This document shows positions 24,142-30,534 of a DNA stretch of 32,562 nucleotides, piece by piece (position 1 is the first letter of the stretch; each line of letters opens with the position of its first letter). Origin of the DNA: Clostridia bacterium (GTDB taxonomy: Bacteria > Bacillota > DSM-12270 > Thermacetogeniales > Thermacetogeniaceae); assembly GCA_902812435.1 (NCBI GenBank), contig CADDZA010000011.1, forward strand, positions 1 through 32,562, in the 5' to 3' direction. The notes beneath the pieces were generated by a model, which ran no database searches, was not told where the DNA came from, and was given only the letters and a program-made list of their open reading frames with translations. The translations under genes and the position numbers were made by a program.

Positions 24142-25344
24142 TTAACTTGAAGTCGTTTCCTTATTCCTCCGGGACAGCTCCTCCCTGCCCGGGAGCAGCA
24201 GCGTCAGCAGCAGGCCGATCACAGGAAAGATGATCATCGCATGAAACGCCGCCGGGAGGCCCCAGTGGTCGGCCACCCACCCCAGCAGGGTTGTGCCTAC
24301 ACCGCCCATCCCGATCCCGAAACCCAGGGTGAGGCCTGAGGCGAGCCCGACATTGTGCGGCAGGAGTTCCTGACCTAAAACCACCGTCACCGCAAAGGTG
24401 GAAATGATGGTGAACCCTGCCAGAGCCACTATCAAAATTAACCAGCTGCCTGTCAGGTGACCTAACAGGTATAAGAGGGGAACAAGCAGGGCCATAGACA
24501 GCATGATCATGGTTTTAAGCCCCCAGCGGTCGGCCAGCGGCCCCCCCACCAGGGTTCCGAAGGCTCCTGCCAGGAGAAACAGCGAAGTCACTGTCGCGGC
24601 GTAGGTGTTGGTGTGATGCAGGTAGCGGACGTAATACTGGGGCAGGAAGGTGACAATCCCAAGATGGGTCCAGGAACGCATGATTATCACCAGAACCAGC
24701 AGGAAAACTGGAATAAGTGTCTTCCCGATATCTCCCGGCGTCTTTTTGGAGAAGGTGTGCCGGACGGCGGCCGCCACGGGCATCCGGTCGGCAGTTTGAG
24801 TGCGCACGATAGCCGGGAGATTTATCCAGAGAAGCAGGGCCATGATCCCTCCCAGCACCAGAAAACCCGCCGTGCCGTGCGGTCCTGCCAGTTTGTAGAA
24901 CAACCCGGCCAGGACGGGGCCCGCGGCAAAACCGAAGTTGCCCCCCACCGAAAAGAGAGACATCCCCGAGGCCTTGCGTTCCCCGCTGGCGAACCGGGCG
25001 AACTTGGAGCCCTCCGGGTGGTAGGCGGCCACCCCCAGCCCGCTGATAAGGGCGGCCAGAAGCAGGGGGTCATAGCCGCCGGTGAAACCGGTGAAGGCCA
25101 TCCCCAGCCCGGCAAACAGGCAGCCCACTGGTATCAGCCAGGCGGCCTTGAAGCGGTCGCTGAAAATGCCGAAAAGAGGCTGGATCACCGAGGAACTGAG
25201 GTTGAAGGCGAGCATTGCCGCTCCAACCTGGAGCTGGCTGAGGTGGGGAAAGAAGGTCAGGATAACGGGAAGCGCCCCCTGGTTGATGTCGGTAATCGCA
25301 TGTCCTGTCCCAAGCAGGCCGAGCAGCTTTTTGTTCATCTTCAT
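24142..25344 (-). CDS. MFS transporter, fosmidomycin-resistance (Fsr) type
   Basis: A 400-residue major facilitator with about 12 membrane segments. The N-terminal GTGHAITDINQGALPVIL resembles the Fsr family, and GIFSDRFKAAW and GPLADRWGLK are the paired cytoplasmic loops. AYHPEGSKFA is also typical of the group. Fsr exports fosmidomycin in Escherichia coli; the native substrate here is unknown. The frame extends 20 codons upstream, but the ATG at 25344 overlaps the hypB stop (ATGA) and has AAGGAG 9 bases upstream. It is the third gene after hypA and hypB. Confidence 0.87.
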   Translation of the reverse strand: MKMNKKLLGLLGTGHAITDINQGALPVILTFFPHLSQLQVGAAMLAFNLSSSVIQPLFGIFSDRFKAAWLIPVGCLFAGLGMAFTGFTGGYDPLLLAALISGLGVAAYHPEGSKFARFASGERKASGMSLFSVGGNFGFAAGPVLAGLFYKLAGPHGTAGFLVLGGIMALLLWINLPAIVRTQTADRMPVAAAVRHTFSKKTPGDIGKTLIPVFLLVLVIIMRSWTHLGIVTFLPQYYVRYLHHTNTYAATVTSLFLLAGAFGTLVGGPLADRWGLKTMIMLSMALLVPLLYLLGHLTGSWLILIVALAGFTIISTFAVTVVLGQELLPHNVGLASGLTLGFGIGMGGVGTTLLGWVADHWGLPAAFHAMIIFPVIGLLLTLLLPGREELSRRNKETTSS

Positions 25345-26027
25345 AACGGTTGACTCCTTGTGCGCAGCTCCGTCTTTTTCTCCTGCACCTTTTTCTGCAG
25401 CCACTCTATCCAGGGCTCGAACCCCTCGTCGAGCCGGGCGGATACCCGGAAAAGCCGCAGTTCCGGGTTGATCAGCTTCAAGTCCCTTTCCATCTGGGAG
25501 ATATCGCAGTCGGTGTAGGGCAGCAGGTCCACCTTGTTGATGAGCACCACCTCCGACTGGCGAAAAACAAGCGGGTACTTCATGGGTTTGTCGTTTCCTT
25601 CGGTGATGCTCAAAACGGCCACCCGGGCGTCCTCCCCAAGGTCAAACTCTGCCGGGCAGACAAGGTTCCCCACATTCTCAACTATAAGGAGGTCGAGGTT
25701 GTCCAGGTCGAAATCCTCCAGGGCGGGCCTGATCATCCTGGCGTCCAGGTGGCAGGAGCCGGCCGTATTGATCTGGACCACAGGGACCCCCTGGGCCTCG
25801 ACTCTTTCGGCATCCTTTGTAGTGTAAATATCCCCCTCGATGACTCCCATCCTGAGGCGGCCCGCCAGGTGCCCGATGGTGCGTTCCAGGGTGCTCGTCT
25901 TGCCTGAACCGGGAGAACTCATGAGGTTCAGCACAAAAATGCCGTGCTTCCGGAAACGCTCCCGGTTTTCCCGGGCGACCTCGTTGTTTTCCTGAAGCAC
26001 CGGAGTAGCCAGCCTAACCTTGACCAT
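25341..26027 (-). CDS. hypB: Hydrogenase nickel-incorporation GTPase HypB
   Basis: Supplies nickel to [NiFe] hydrogenase with HypA, using GTP hydrolysis; 228 residues. The P-loop SSPGSGKTS is at 37-45, with EGDIYTTKDAERVE, NTAGSCHLDARM and ENVGNLVCPAEFDLGE carrying the Cys and His ligands of the dimer metal site, and NKVDL for guanine. It lacks the His-rich N-terminal nickel store found in some homologs. It begins 3 bases after hypA. No [NiFe] hydrogenase is in the window, so the partner enzyme lies elsewhere. Confidence 0.96.
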   Translation of the reverse strand: MVKVRLATPVLQENNEVARENRERFRKHGIFVLNLMSSPGSGKTSTLERTIGHLAGRLRMGVIEGDIYTTKDAERVEAQGVPVVQINTAGSCHLDARMIRPALEDFDLDNLDLLIVENVGNLVCPAEFDLGEDARVAVLSITEGNDKPMKYPLVFRQSEVVLINKVDLLPYTDCDISQMERDLKLINPELRLFRVSARLDEGFEPWIEWLQKKVQEKKTELRTRSQPL

Positions 26028-26030
26028 AGC

Positions 26031-26375
26031 TTAATCCCCTTCGTAAAAATCGATGTAAAGCTCCCGCCCCCCGACAATTTTGACATTGGGGCCGGAGCAG
26101 GACGGACAAAGGAATTCGTGGTTCTCAATATCAAAAACGTGGTGACAGTCCCTGCACTCGCCCCGTATGGGCTCATCCCTGATCTCCAGGACGGCGTCCT
26201 TGAGAAGTTCATCCTCTTTCTGAAGAACCTCGAAGGCAAACTGCAGAGCGTCCGGCACCGCCATTGTCATTTTACCGACTACCAGTAAAACCCTGGTTAT
26301 CTTTTTTATGTCATTTTCCGCAGCACTGGCGCGCAGCTGCCTGACAACGCTTTCCATGAGAGAAAGCTCATGCAT
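26031..26375 (-). CDS. hypA: Hydrogenase nickel-insertion protein HypA
   Basis: A 114-residue metallochaperone. The mature N terminus MHELSLMESVV carries the nickel ligand His2. The zinc site uses CRDCHHVF and CPSC. The open frame continues 22 codons upstream, but HypA must start at Met-His, and the promoter -10 at 26440-26445 overlaps that upstream start, so the ATG at 26375 is chosen. A purine-rich GGGGAAAAC precedes it. hypB follows after 3 bases. Confidence 0.95.
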   Translation of the reverse strand: MHELSLMESVVRQLRASAAENDIKKITRVLLVVGKMTMAVPDALQFAFEVLQKEDELLKDAVLEIRDEPIRGECRDCHHVFDIENHEFLCPSCSGPNVKIVGGRELYIDFYEGD

Positions 26376-26439
26376 GTTTTCCCCGCCGTTCATCTTTATC
26401 GCTTGTTTTTGCACGGGTCGTAAAATATCAAACAAGTTC

Positions 26440-26468
26440 ATTTTAAGCTAAGATTGTGAAGTTAGCAA
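26440..26468 (-). promoter_or_regulatory. Candidate promoter of hypA-hypB
   Basis: On the minus strand TTGCTA (plus-strand 26463-26468) and TAAAAT (26440-26445) are separated by 17 bases, giving a transcript start about 60 bases before the hypA ATG. The sequence GGTCTACCGC (26494-26503, minus strand) lies 25 bases upstream of the -35 and matches a site in the hydrogenase leader. Confidence 0.6.
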
Positions 26469-26501
26469 GCGCTTGGAACAAGACTTATATGAAGCGGTAG
26501 A

Positions 26502-26533
26502 CCGACGGATGAACTTGATGCATTTTCAGGGCA
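26502..26533 (+). repeat. Dispersed 32-bp repeat, copy 1
   Basis: This stretch matches 29740-29771 in reverse complement at 31 of 32 positions; the one difference is C versus T at the 19th base. Shared landmarks are GACGGATGAACTTGATG and ATTTTCAGGGCA. The flanks do not match. It lies in the intergenic region upstream of hypA. Confidence 0.88.
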
Positions 26534-26589
26534 AAGGAAGACAAAGGAAGACATTTTTCTTATGCCTCGCGACCCGGGCCCATTGCAAC

Positions 26590-26607
26590 GGGGGGCTAGA
26601 GCCCCCC
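26590..26607. repeat. GC-rich perfect palindrome
   Basis: GGGGGGCT and AGCCCCCC form 8-bp perfect arms around AG. No T-run stands on either side, so it is not a standard terminator. It is in the hypA-DUF606 intergenic region. Confidence 0.6.
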
Positions 26608-26616
26608 TGGCTTGTA

Positions 26617-26652
26617 TCCAAAACAAAAGCCTCCAGATTTTCCCTGAAGGCT
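26617..26652 (-). terminator. Rho-independent terminator after the DUF606 gene
   Basis: On the minus strand AGCCTTCAG pairs with CTGGAGGCT (plus-strand 26628-26652, one G-T pair), followed by TTTGTTTTGG. It ends the string of genes from yabP to the DUF606 permease. Confidence 0.82.
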
Positions 26653-26707
26653 CATGTCTGGAACCGATCTGCCGACAACCTCCAGAGGCGACACAGGCAA
26701 AAGCATC

Positions 26708-27148
26708 TCAGTTCAGCATCAGTTTCGCCCCTGTGGCCAGGAAGATCAGACCGAGCAGCTTCCACCAGGTGAAGGGAATCGCCCGGAGCCCGAACAGCCC
26801 AAAGTGATCGATCAGGAGGGCGGTAGACACCTGGCCGACAACAATTGCGGTTGTTGCGATAGCCACACCCAGCCTGGAGATGCTGGCCTGCACCAGATAA
26901 ATGATCGCCACACCCAGGATGCCCCCAAGGTAAACGTACCAGGGCGCCTGAGCATAGCGCCCCAGGTTTCCCTGTCCCAACCCGAGCAACAGCAGGACAA
27001 CAAGCGCAACCGTTCCTATTACATGAACAAAAAAAGTAGCCTCGAGCAGCCCGACGACCTTTCCCAGGACGGTGTTCAGAGAACCCTGTAGGGCCATCGT
27101 GACGCCTGCTGCGAGGGCTAACAATAAGGGAATAAGGGCAAGATGCAT
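26708..27148 (-). CDS. DMT-superfamily DUF606 (YdcZ-type) membrane protein
   Basis: A 146-residue, five-helix membrane protein. The pattern ALAAGVTMALQGSLNTVLG at the start and GVAIATTAIVVGQVSTALLIDHFG in the last third is typical of the DUF606/YdcZ half-size members of the drug/metabolite transporter superfamily. Substrate unknown. It follows the Ppx/GppA gene by 19 bases and precedes a terminator, so it is the last gene of the divIC-side transcript. Confidence 0.88.
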   Translation of the reverse strand: MHLALIPLLLALAAGVTMALQGSLNTVLGKVVGLLEATFFVHVIGTVALVVLLLLGLGQGNLGRYAQAPWYVYLGGILGVAIIYLVQASISRLGVAIATTAIVVGQVSTALLIDHFGLFGLRAIPFTWWKLLGLIFLATGAKLMLN

Positions 27149-27167
27149 GAAATGGCTCCTTCCACGA

Positions 27168-28067
27168 TTAGCTTAATTCAAGGATGATCCCGTGCAGAAG
27201 ATCGGCCTCGCTGACCGTTATTTCCGGCGCTGCGAGATAGCCCAGGATCGCCCAGAGAATGGTTGTCCCCGCCACGATAATGTCCGCCCGTTCGGGCTGA
27301 AGGCCGGGAACCTCTCTCCTTTCTCTTGTATTCTTTGCAGCGAGAGAGAACAATATTCTTTCTATCGCAGCCTTCGACAGACAGTAACCGTGGACCCGTT
27401 CCCACTCGTAAGTTACCAGGGATTGATCCACCGCCGCCAGGGTCGTAATCGTCCCTCCCACCCCAATTATATTATCTACTCGAAGCCCTTTGATTTCGTC
27501 CAGAACTTCTTTCATTAATGCAAGAAGATCGCTAAGCAGAAGCGGCCGCTCGGTCAACCGGACGGCTCCAACAGGAATGCTACGGCACCGCAGCGTCTTT
27601 TCATGGGTCCCGCCGGGTCTGCGGTATGTGAACTCCGTGCTTCCCCCTCCGATGTCCAGTACCACGCCGCAATCGATTCCCGGCAGGGCACGGCAGGCAC
27701 CGATGTAACTCAAATAGGCCTCTTCCTCACCGCTGATGACGTCGAGCCGTAGGCCGGTTTCCTCCCGCACCCTTGCAGCGAATTCCGCAGCATTGGAAGC
27801 CTCACGGACGGCGCTGGTAGCCACTACCCTCCAGCGGGTAACCCCGTGTCGCTCGATCAAATGGCCAAACTCCTGCAATGCCCGGATCGTCCGGTTAACC
27901 GGTTCCGGCTGGAGTCCCTCCCCTTTCACCATACCTTCTCCCACACGGCTCATCCGCAAAACAGCCAGCTTTGGACGCACTTTGCCATCTTCCACTTGGG
28001 CGATCAGCAGTCGAGTAGAATTGGTGCCTATATCTATTGCAGCATATGTCTTGCCAAGTTGGGACAT
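27168..28067 (-). CDS. Ppx/GppA family phosphatase
   Basis: An exopolyphosphatase / guanosine pentaphosphatase of about 299 residues in the ASKHA fold. The phosphate loops are YAAIDIGTNSTRLLIA at the N terminus and CGVVLDIGGGSTEFTYR near residue 140, with GVGGTITTLAAVD near 205. It lacks the C-terminal HD extension of long Ppx proteins, so it is the short form. Two starts are possible: GTG at 28076 or ATG at 28067; the ATG with AAGG 8 bases upstream is preferred slightly. Ppx/GppA enzymes link polyphosphate and (p)ppGpp metabolism. Confidence 0.93.
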   Translation of the reverse strand: MSQLGKTYAAIDIGTNSTRLLIAQVEDGKVRPKLAVLRMSRVGEGMVKGEGLQPEPVNRTIRALQEFGHLIERHGVTRWRVVATSAVREASNAAEFAARVREETGLRLDVISGEEEAYLSYIGACRALPGIDCGVVLDIGGGSTEFTYRRPGGTHEKTLRCRSIPVGAVRLTERPLLLSDLLALMKEVLDEIKGLRVDNIIGVGGTITTLAAVDQSLVTYEWERVHGYCLSKAAIERILFSLAAKNTRERREVPGLQPERADIIVAGTTILWAILGYLAAPEITVSEADLLHGIILELS

Positions 28068-28088
28068 GAGTGACACCTTGCCTTTATT

Positions 28089-28430
28089 CTAGTCGCCGTA
28101 AGGCTTATCATTTAATATCTTCGGAGGCGGCTGGACCCTTCCGGGAACTGCGGGTAAAACAGGGACCTCCCCCGGTTTTACAAGCCCCAGGTCCCTCCTG
28201 GCCGCTTCCTCGACGTAGGCATCGCTCGAATAAAACCGGACCCTTTCCTTCATCTCCTTTTGCTTCTGCAGGAGCGCCTTTTCTTCCCTCTGGAGTTGCC
28301 TCAGTTCTCCCTGCATCCTCAGGATCTTGACCTCGGTCGGAAGAAACAGGGTGCATAAACCGAGCCCCAAAAGACCAAAGGTTAGAAAGCGGCGTTTATT
28401 GATGCAGCCTCTCCTGCGCCTGCGCGCCAT
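28089..28430 (-). CDS. Septum formation initiator, DivIC/FtsB family
   Basis: A 113-residue single-pass protein. A basic N terminus (MARRRRRGCINKRR) is followed by one membrane helix (about 15-30). A coiled coil (residues 36-66, with LRQLQREEKALLQKQKEMKERV) and a DAYVEEAARRDLGLVKPGE segment typical of FtsB/DivIC come next. A proline-rich tail ends the chain. This protein bridges the division complex. AGGAGG precedes the ATG. Its place after yabP and yabQ matches divIC in Bacillus. Confidence 0.92.
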   Translation of the reverse strand: MARRRRRGCINKRRFLTFGLLGLGLCTLFLPTEVKILRMQGELRQLQREEKALLQKQKEMKERVRFYSSDAYVEEAARRDLGLVKPGEVPVLPAVPGRVQPPPKILNDKPYGD

Positions 28431-28433
28431 GCT

Positions 28434-28661
28434 TCAGGCCTCCTCCTCACTGTCCCCTCCAAACAATCCGAGCGTGGTCGGGAGGATAATCACAACCTCG
28501 TACCCCTTGGCCCGCGCCCGGTTTAGCAGGGTTGCCACTGTTGTGGCGTTGACACCCATTCTTTTTGCTATCTCTTCATTGCTATTTCCCATTTCTTTCA
28601 GCACTACAGCCTGTTTTTCACGAAAACTGAGTTTTTCCGCCCCGCGTATTTCCAGGTGCAC
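28434..28661 (-). CDS. Small helix-turn-helix protein, sigma-70 region 4-like
   Basis: A 75-residue protein with an HTH: KLSFREKQAVVLKEMGNSNEEIAKRMGVNATTVATLLNRAR resembles the LuxR / sigma region 4 fold. A hydrophobic strand EVVIILPTTLGLFG and an acidic tail follow. It is short, so it is probably a regulator or an anti-/pseudo-sigma fragment and not a full sigma factor. The GTG at 28661 is preferred because AGGTGGGG lies 5 bases upstream, inside the longer frame that starts at an ATG (28685). Three DnaA-box-like sites lie immediately upstream. It sits between yabQ and divIC. Confidence 0.75.
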   Translation of the reverse strand: MHLEIRGAEKLSFREKQAVVLKEMGNSNEEIAKRMGVNATTVATLLNRARAKGYEVVIILPTTLGLFGGDSEEEA

Positions 28662-28675
28662 GTATTCCCCACCTA

Positions 28676-28707
28676 TTATCCACATATTGTGGACATTTTG
28701 TGGATAT
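28676..28707. promoter_or_regulatory. Cluster of three DnaA-box-like sites
   Basis: TTATCCACA, the exact consensus box, is at 28676-28684 on the plus strand. TGTGGACAT (28688-28696) and TGTGGATAT (28699-28707) are reverse-strand boxes with two and one mismatches. The latter two are spaced 11 bases, one helical turn. They fill the region upstream of the small HTH gene. Confidence 0.6.
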
Positions 28708-28816
28708 TTTTAGTACAAAAAAATTCTCCACCGGAATAAAAAATCCTTCTTCCGGCAGGAGAAATTTCAATAAGATAGCCCACCTTCGCCTCAAAGATTA
28801 GACGAGTGCGGGCAGG

Positions 28817-29356
28817 TCAGGCAGGCGGGGCATGAGGCGGCCGGCGGTTCCTTATAAACCTCCAGAACTCACAGAACTTGCGCCGCAGCCAGCGCAGCAA
28901 CAGCCGTACCGGCAGGAAAGAAAGGCGAAGCAAACCGAGTATGGTTTGAAACACAAAAACCAGCACATACTTGAGAAACCCGAAAGGAAGCAGGATCAGC
29001 CGACGGCAAAATGCAAGGATCCGCAGGCAGAACCGGTATAGGCTTCCCAGCAGGGAAAAGAATTTGTAAAGCGGCCACCGCACCCGGCGGCTGGCGAACT
29101 TCAAATACAAGGCCATCCCGACCGGGATGACGAGGAGCGTGGTTAAGCGCACTTCCCCTTCCATTAGGGAAAAGTAAAGGCCAAAGACAAGCACGGCACA
29201 GACTATCCAGAACAACAAGTCGGCCACCTGGGTCAAAAACCAACCAGGCCGGGCATAGTTGCGCAGGAAGCGATAGCAATCAAAAATAACCCCGATCCCC
29301 ATTCCGATGATCAGGTTTAAAAACAGGGCAATAAATTCCTGTGCTACTCCTTTCAT
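28817..29356 (-). CDS. yabQ: Spore cortex biosynthesis membrane protein YabQ
   Basis: A 179-residue membrane protein. The N-terminal half has about four hydrophobic segments, with FLNLIIGMGIGVIFDCYRFLRN typical of the YabQ family. The C-terminal half is strongly basic and hydrophobic (repeated RFCLRIL, RLILLPFG, LRRKF). In Bacillus YabQ is made in the mother cell and is needed for cortex formation. Its ATG overlaps the yabP stop (ATGA), with no strong ribosome-binding site, indicating translational coupling. The 155 bases between yabQ and the HTH gene hold the DnaA-box cluster and no gene. Confidence 0.9.
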   Translation of the reverse strand: MKGVAQEFIALFLNLIIGMGIGVIFDCYRFLRNYARPGWFLTQVADLLFWIVCAVLVFGLYFSLMEGEVRLTTLLVIPVGMALYLKFASRRVRWPLYKFFSLLGSLYRFCLRILAFCRRLILLPFGFLKYVLVFVFQTILGLLRLSFLPVRLLLRWLRRKFCEFWRFIRNRRPPHAPPA

Positions 29357-29631
29357 TTGAGAAGGCGGTCGAGGATGTTCTTGCCTTTTGCTTTCAGTTT
29401 TTTACCCCTGTCCTCGGTGTATTCCATGGATGTGAGCAGCCCATGCACCACAAGCTCGCCGGCGCCCAGATCCAGGTGGGTTATGTTCATTCCTTCCCCC
29501 TTTAAAACCAGAACCCCGATCTGTGTTTCCAGGACGATCTCCCTATCATCAAAACTGACAACTTGATGCACACCAGTCGCCTCTAACTTTTCCCGGTTTG
29601 TGAGAATCAACTGCTGTCCCGTTTGCTGCAT
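29353..29631 (-). CDS. yabP: Sporulation protein YabP
   Basis: A 92-residue cytoplasmic protein of the YabP/YqfC family. Recognisable are NREKLEATGVHQVVSFDDREIVLETQIGVLVLKGEGMNITHLDL and the LVVHGLLTSMEYTED strand. In Bacillus it is part of the sigma-E regulon and acts in spore cortex formation with YabQ. GGGGGAGGG precedes the ATG. It leads a minus-strand string of yabQ, HTH gene, divIC-like and ppx-like genes. Confidence 0.92.
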   Translation of the reverse strand: MQQTGQQLILTNREKLEATGVHQVVSFDDREIVLETQIGVLVLKGEGMNITHLDLGAGELVVHGLLTSMEYTEDRGKKLKAKGKNILDRLLK

Positions 29632-29663
29632 CTCTTTCCCTCCCCCCGTGCGTCCTTATTCCA

Positions 29664-29692
29664 TAACTATGACCCTGTGCAGTTTTTTATAC
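29664..29692 (-). promoter_or_regulatory. Candidate sigma-E-type promoter of yabP
   Basis: On the minus strand GTATAA (plus-strand 29687-29692) and CATAGTTA (29664-29671) are 15 bases apart, resembling the sigma-E -35 (GNATA) and -10 (CATANNNT). It ends 33 bases before the yabP ATG. Confidence 0.4.
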
Positions 29693-29739
29693 TTTAGCGG
29701 GCTCTTTCGTTTTTCTTCACTGCTGACGGTAAATAACAC

Positions 29740-29771
29740 TGCCCTGAAAATACATCAAGTTCATCCGTCGG
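29740..29771 (-). repeat. Dispersed 32-bp repeat, copy 2
   Basis: The reverse complement of this stretch matches 26502-26533 at 31 of 32 positions. It is followed after 6 bases by the hairpin repeat module at 29778-29818, and both lie in an open minus-strand frame (29717-29863) with CSNC and RRMNLM landmarks. Confidence 0.88.
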
Positions 29772-29777
29772 GTATTT

Positions 29778-29818
29778 TCATCCTCTGTTGGTGTCACCAG
29801 AAGTGACGTGAAAGTTTG
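29778..29818. repeat. Hairpin repeat module, copy 1
   Basis: It shares its first 16 bases, TCATCCTCTGTTGGTG, exactly with 30479-30519, and 31 of 41 positions overall. The hairpin here is GTCAC (29793-29797) with GTGAC (29803-29807). Two base pairs differ from copy 2 in a compensated way. Confidence 0.8.
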
Positions 29819-29861
29819 ATGGCAATTACTACAATATATGTTATTGATTCCATCGGTGTTC

Positions 29862-29895
29862 ACGCAAATATAAACCCCGGACCAAATCCGGGGTT
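29862..29895 (-). terminator. Rho-independent terminator of the flagellar operon
   Basis: On the minus strand AACCCCGGA pairs with TCCGGGGTT (plus-strand 29873-29895, short loop, 7-9 bp), followed by TATATTTG. It lies 8 bases after the flgJ-like stop. Confidence 0.85.
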
Positions 29896-29902
29896 CGTAT
29901 AA

Positions 29903-30229
29903 CTACCCTCTCCGGCGCAGCTGTTCGTACAGGATCCTGCCGATCCCGGCCTTATCCTGCCTGGCCAGCAGCATTGCATACTGTTCGTCCAGCAGGTCCT
30001 GGTAGATCCTCTCCTCGGAGCTTTGGCCGAGGAACCCGCCGTCCGGTATCGTCTTTCGCATGGACCTCAACAGCAGGTGCCAGAAAACGCCCTCAAGCTG
30101 CTGGCACGCTTCCCTAAGCCTTCCGTCTGCCAGTTCCTTGTCCTTATCCGCAGGCACACCCGGCTTCTCTCCGGCACCGGCCGGGGTGCCTTTAATCCCG
30201 GTAACAGGCAGTCCTGCAACACCCAACAT
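29903..30229 (-). CDS. Flagellar rod-binding protein, FlgJ N-terminal type
   Basis: A 108-residue protein. The conserved part runs from CQQLEGVFWHLLLRSMRKTI to the end (GGFLGQSSEERIYQDLLDEQYA and the QDKAGIGRILYEQL tail), matching the rod-binding domain of FlgJ. The muramidase domain of the proteobacterial protein is absent, as usual in Gram-positive bacteria. The N terminus is low-complexity. The ATG at 30229 with GGGGAGGTG 10 bases upstream is preferred over a GTG four codons earlier. Last gene of the flgF-flgG-flgJ string, separated from flgG by a 290-base structured region. Confidence 0.88.
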   Translation of the reverse strand: MLGVAGLPVTGIKGTPAGAGEKPGVPADKDKELADGRLREACQQLEGVFWHLLLRSMRKTIPDGGFLGQSSEERIYQDLLDEQYAMLLARQDKAGIGRILYEQLRRRG

Positions 30230-30269
30230 GTAAACAGTCACCTCCCCGCTGCCCCGAAAATACGTTTAT

Positions 30270-30474
30270 TGGTTATCCTTGCAGGCGTAGCGACCTACGG
30301 AGGTTGTTACTCGCCCTTGACGAAGGAGCAGCTAACGGCAGCCGAAGCGAAACAGGATGTTGAGCTGGGCGACTCTGCGCCATGGATGGCGTCATAGGAG
30401 CCGGTCGGCTGCCGTCTGCGACGAGTTTTAGGGCGAGTTCAACCGGAGTCCGGGAGCAAGCGCAAGGATAACCA
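30270..30474. repeat. 205-bp multi-stem palindromic element
   Basis: Perfect 13-bp terminal inverted repeats (TGGTTATCCTTGC 30270-30282, GCAAGGATAACCA 30462-30474) enclose further paired arms: ACTCGCCCT (30309-30317) with AGGGCGAGT (30430-30438), ACGGCAGCCG (30335-30344) with CGGCTGCCGT (30406-30415), and GCAG with CTGC beside it. Local hairpins are CGTAG/CTACG (30286-30299), CCGG/CCGG (30443-30453), and one around GCGCCATGGATGGCG (30378-30391). Together these make a branched cruciform or structured RNA between flgG and flgJ. No coding capacity is apparent. Confidence 0.8.
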
Positions 30475-30478
30475 GATC

Positions 30479-30519
30479 TCATCCTCTGTTGGTGCCGCCG
30501 GAGGCGGCGTGGTGGTCTG
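30479..30519. repeat. Hairpin repeat module, copy 2
   Basis: It begins 4 bases after the 205-bp element and shares 16 leading bases with 29778-29818. The hairpin is GCCGCC (30494-30499) with GGCGGC (30503-30508). It ends 15 bases before the flgG stop. Confidence 0.8.
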
Positions 30520-30534
30520 CCCTGTTAATAAGGC

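Noticed and set aside
26473-26772. 99-codon plus-strand ORF
   Set aside because: It runs through a minus-strand terminator into the DUF606 gene on the other strand and has no recognisable family; only its repeat-derived part is of interest.
28735-28770. Terminator after yabQ
   Set aside because: Six T are present on the minus strand, but the hairpin before them has only about 4 pairs.
30242-30534. Cyclic-di-GMP riboswitch before the flgJ-like gene
   Set aside because: The region is highly structured and in a flagellar context, but the conserved GEMM core is absent and the paired arms do not fit that fold.
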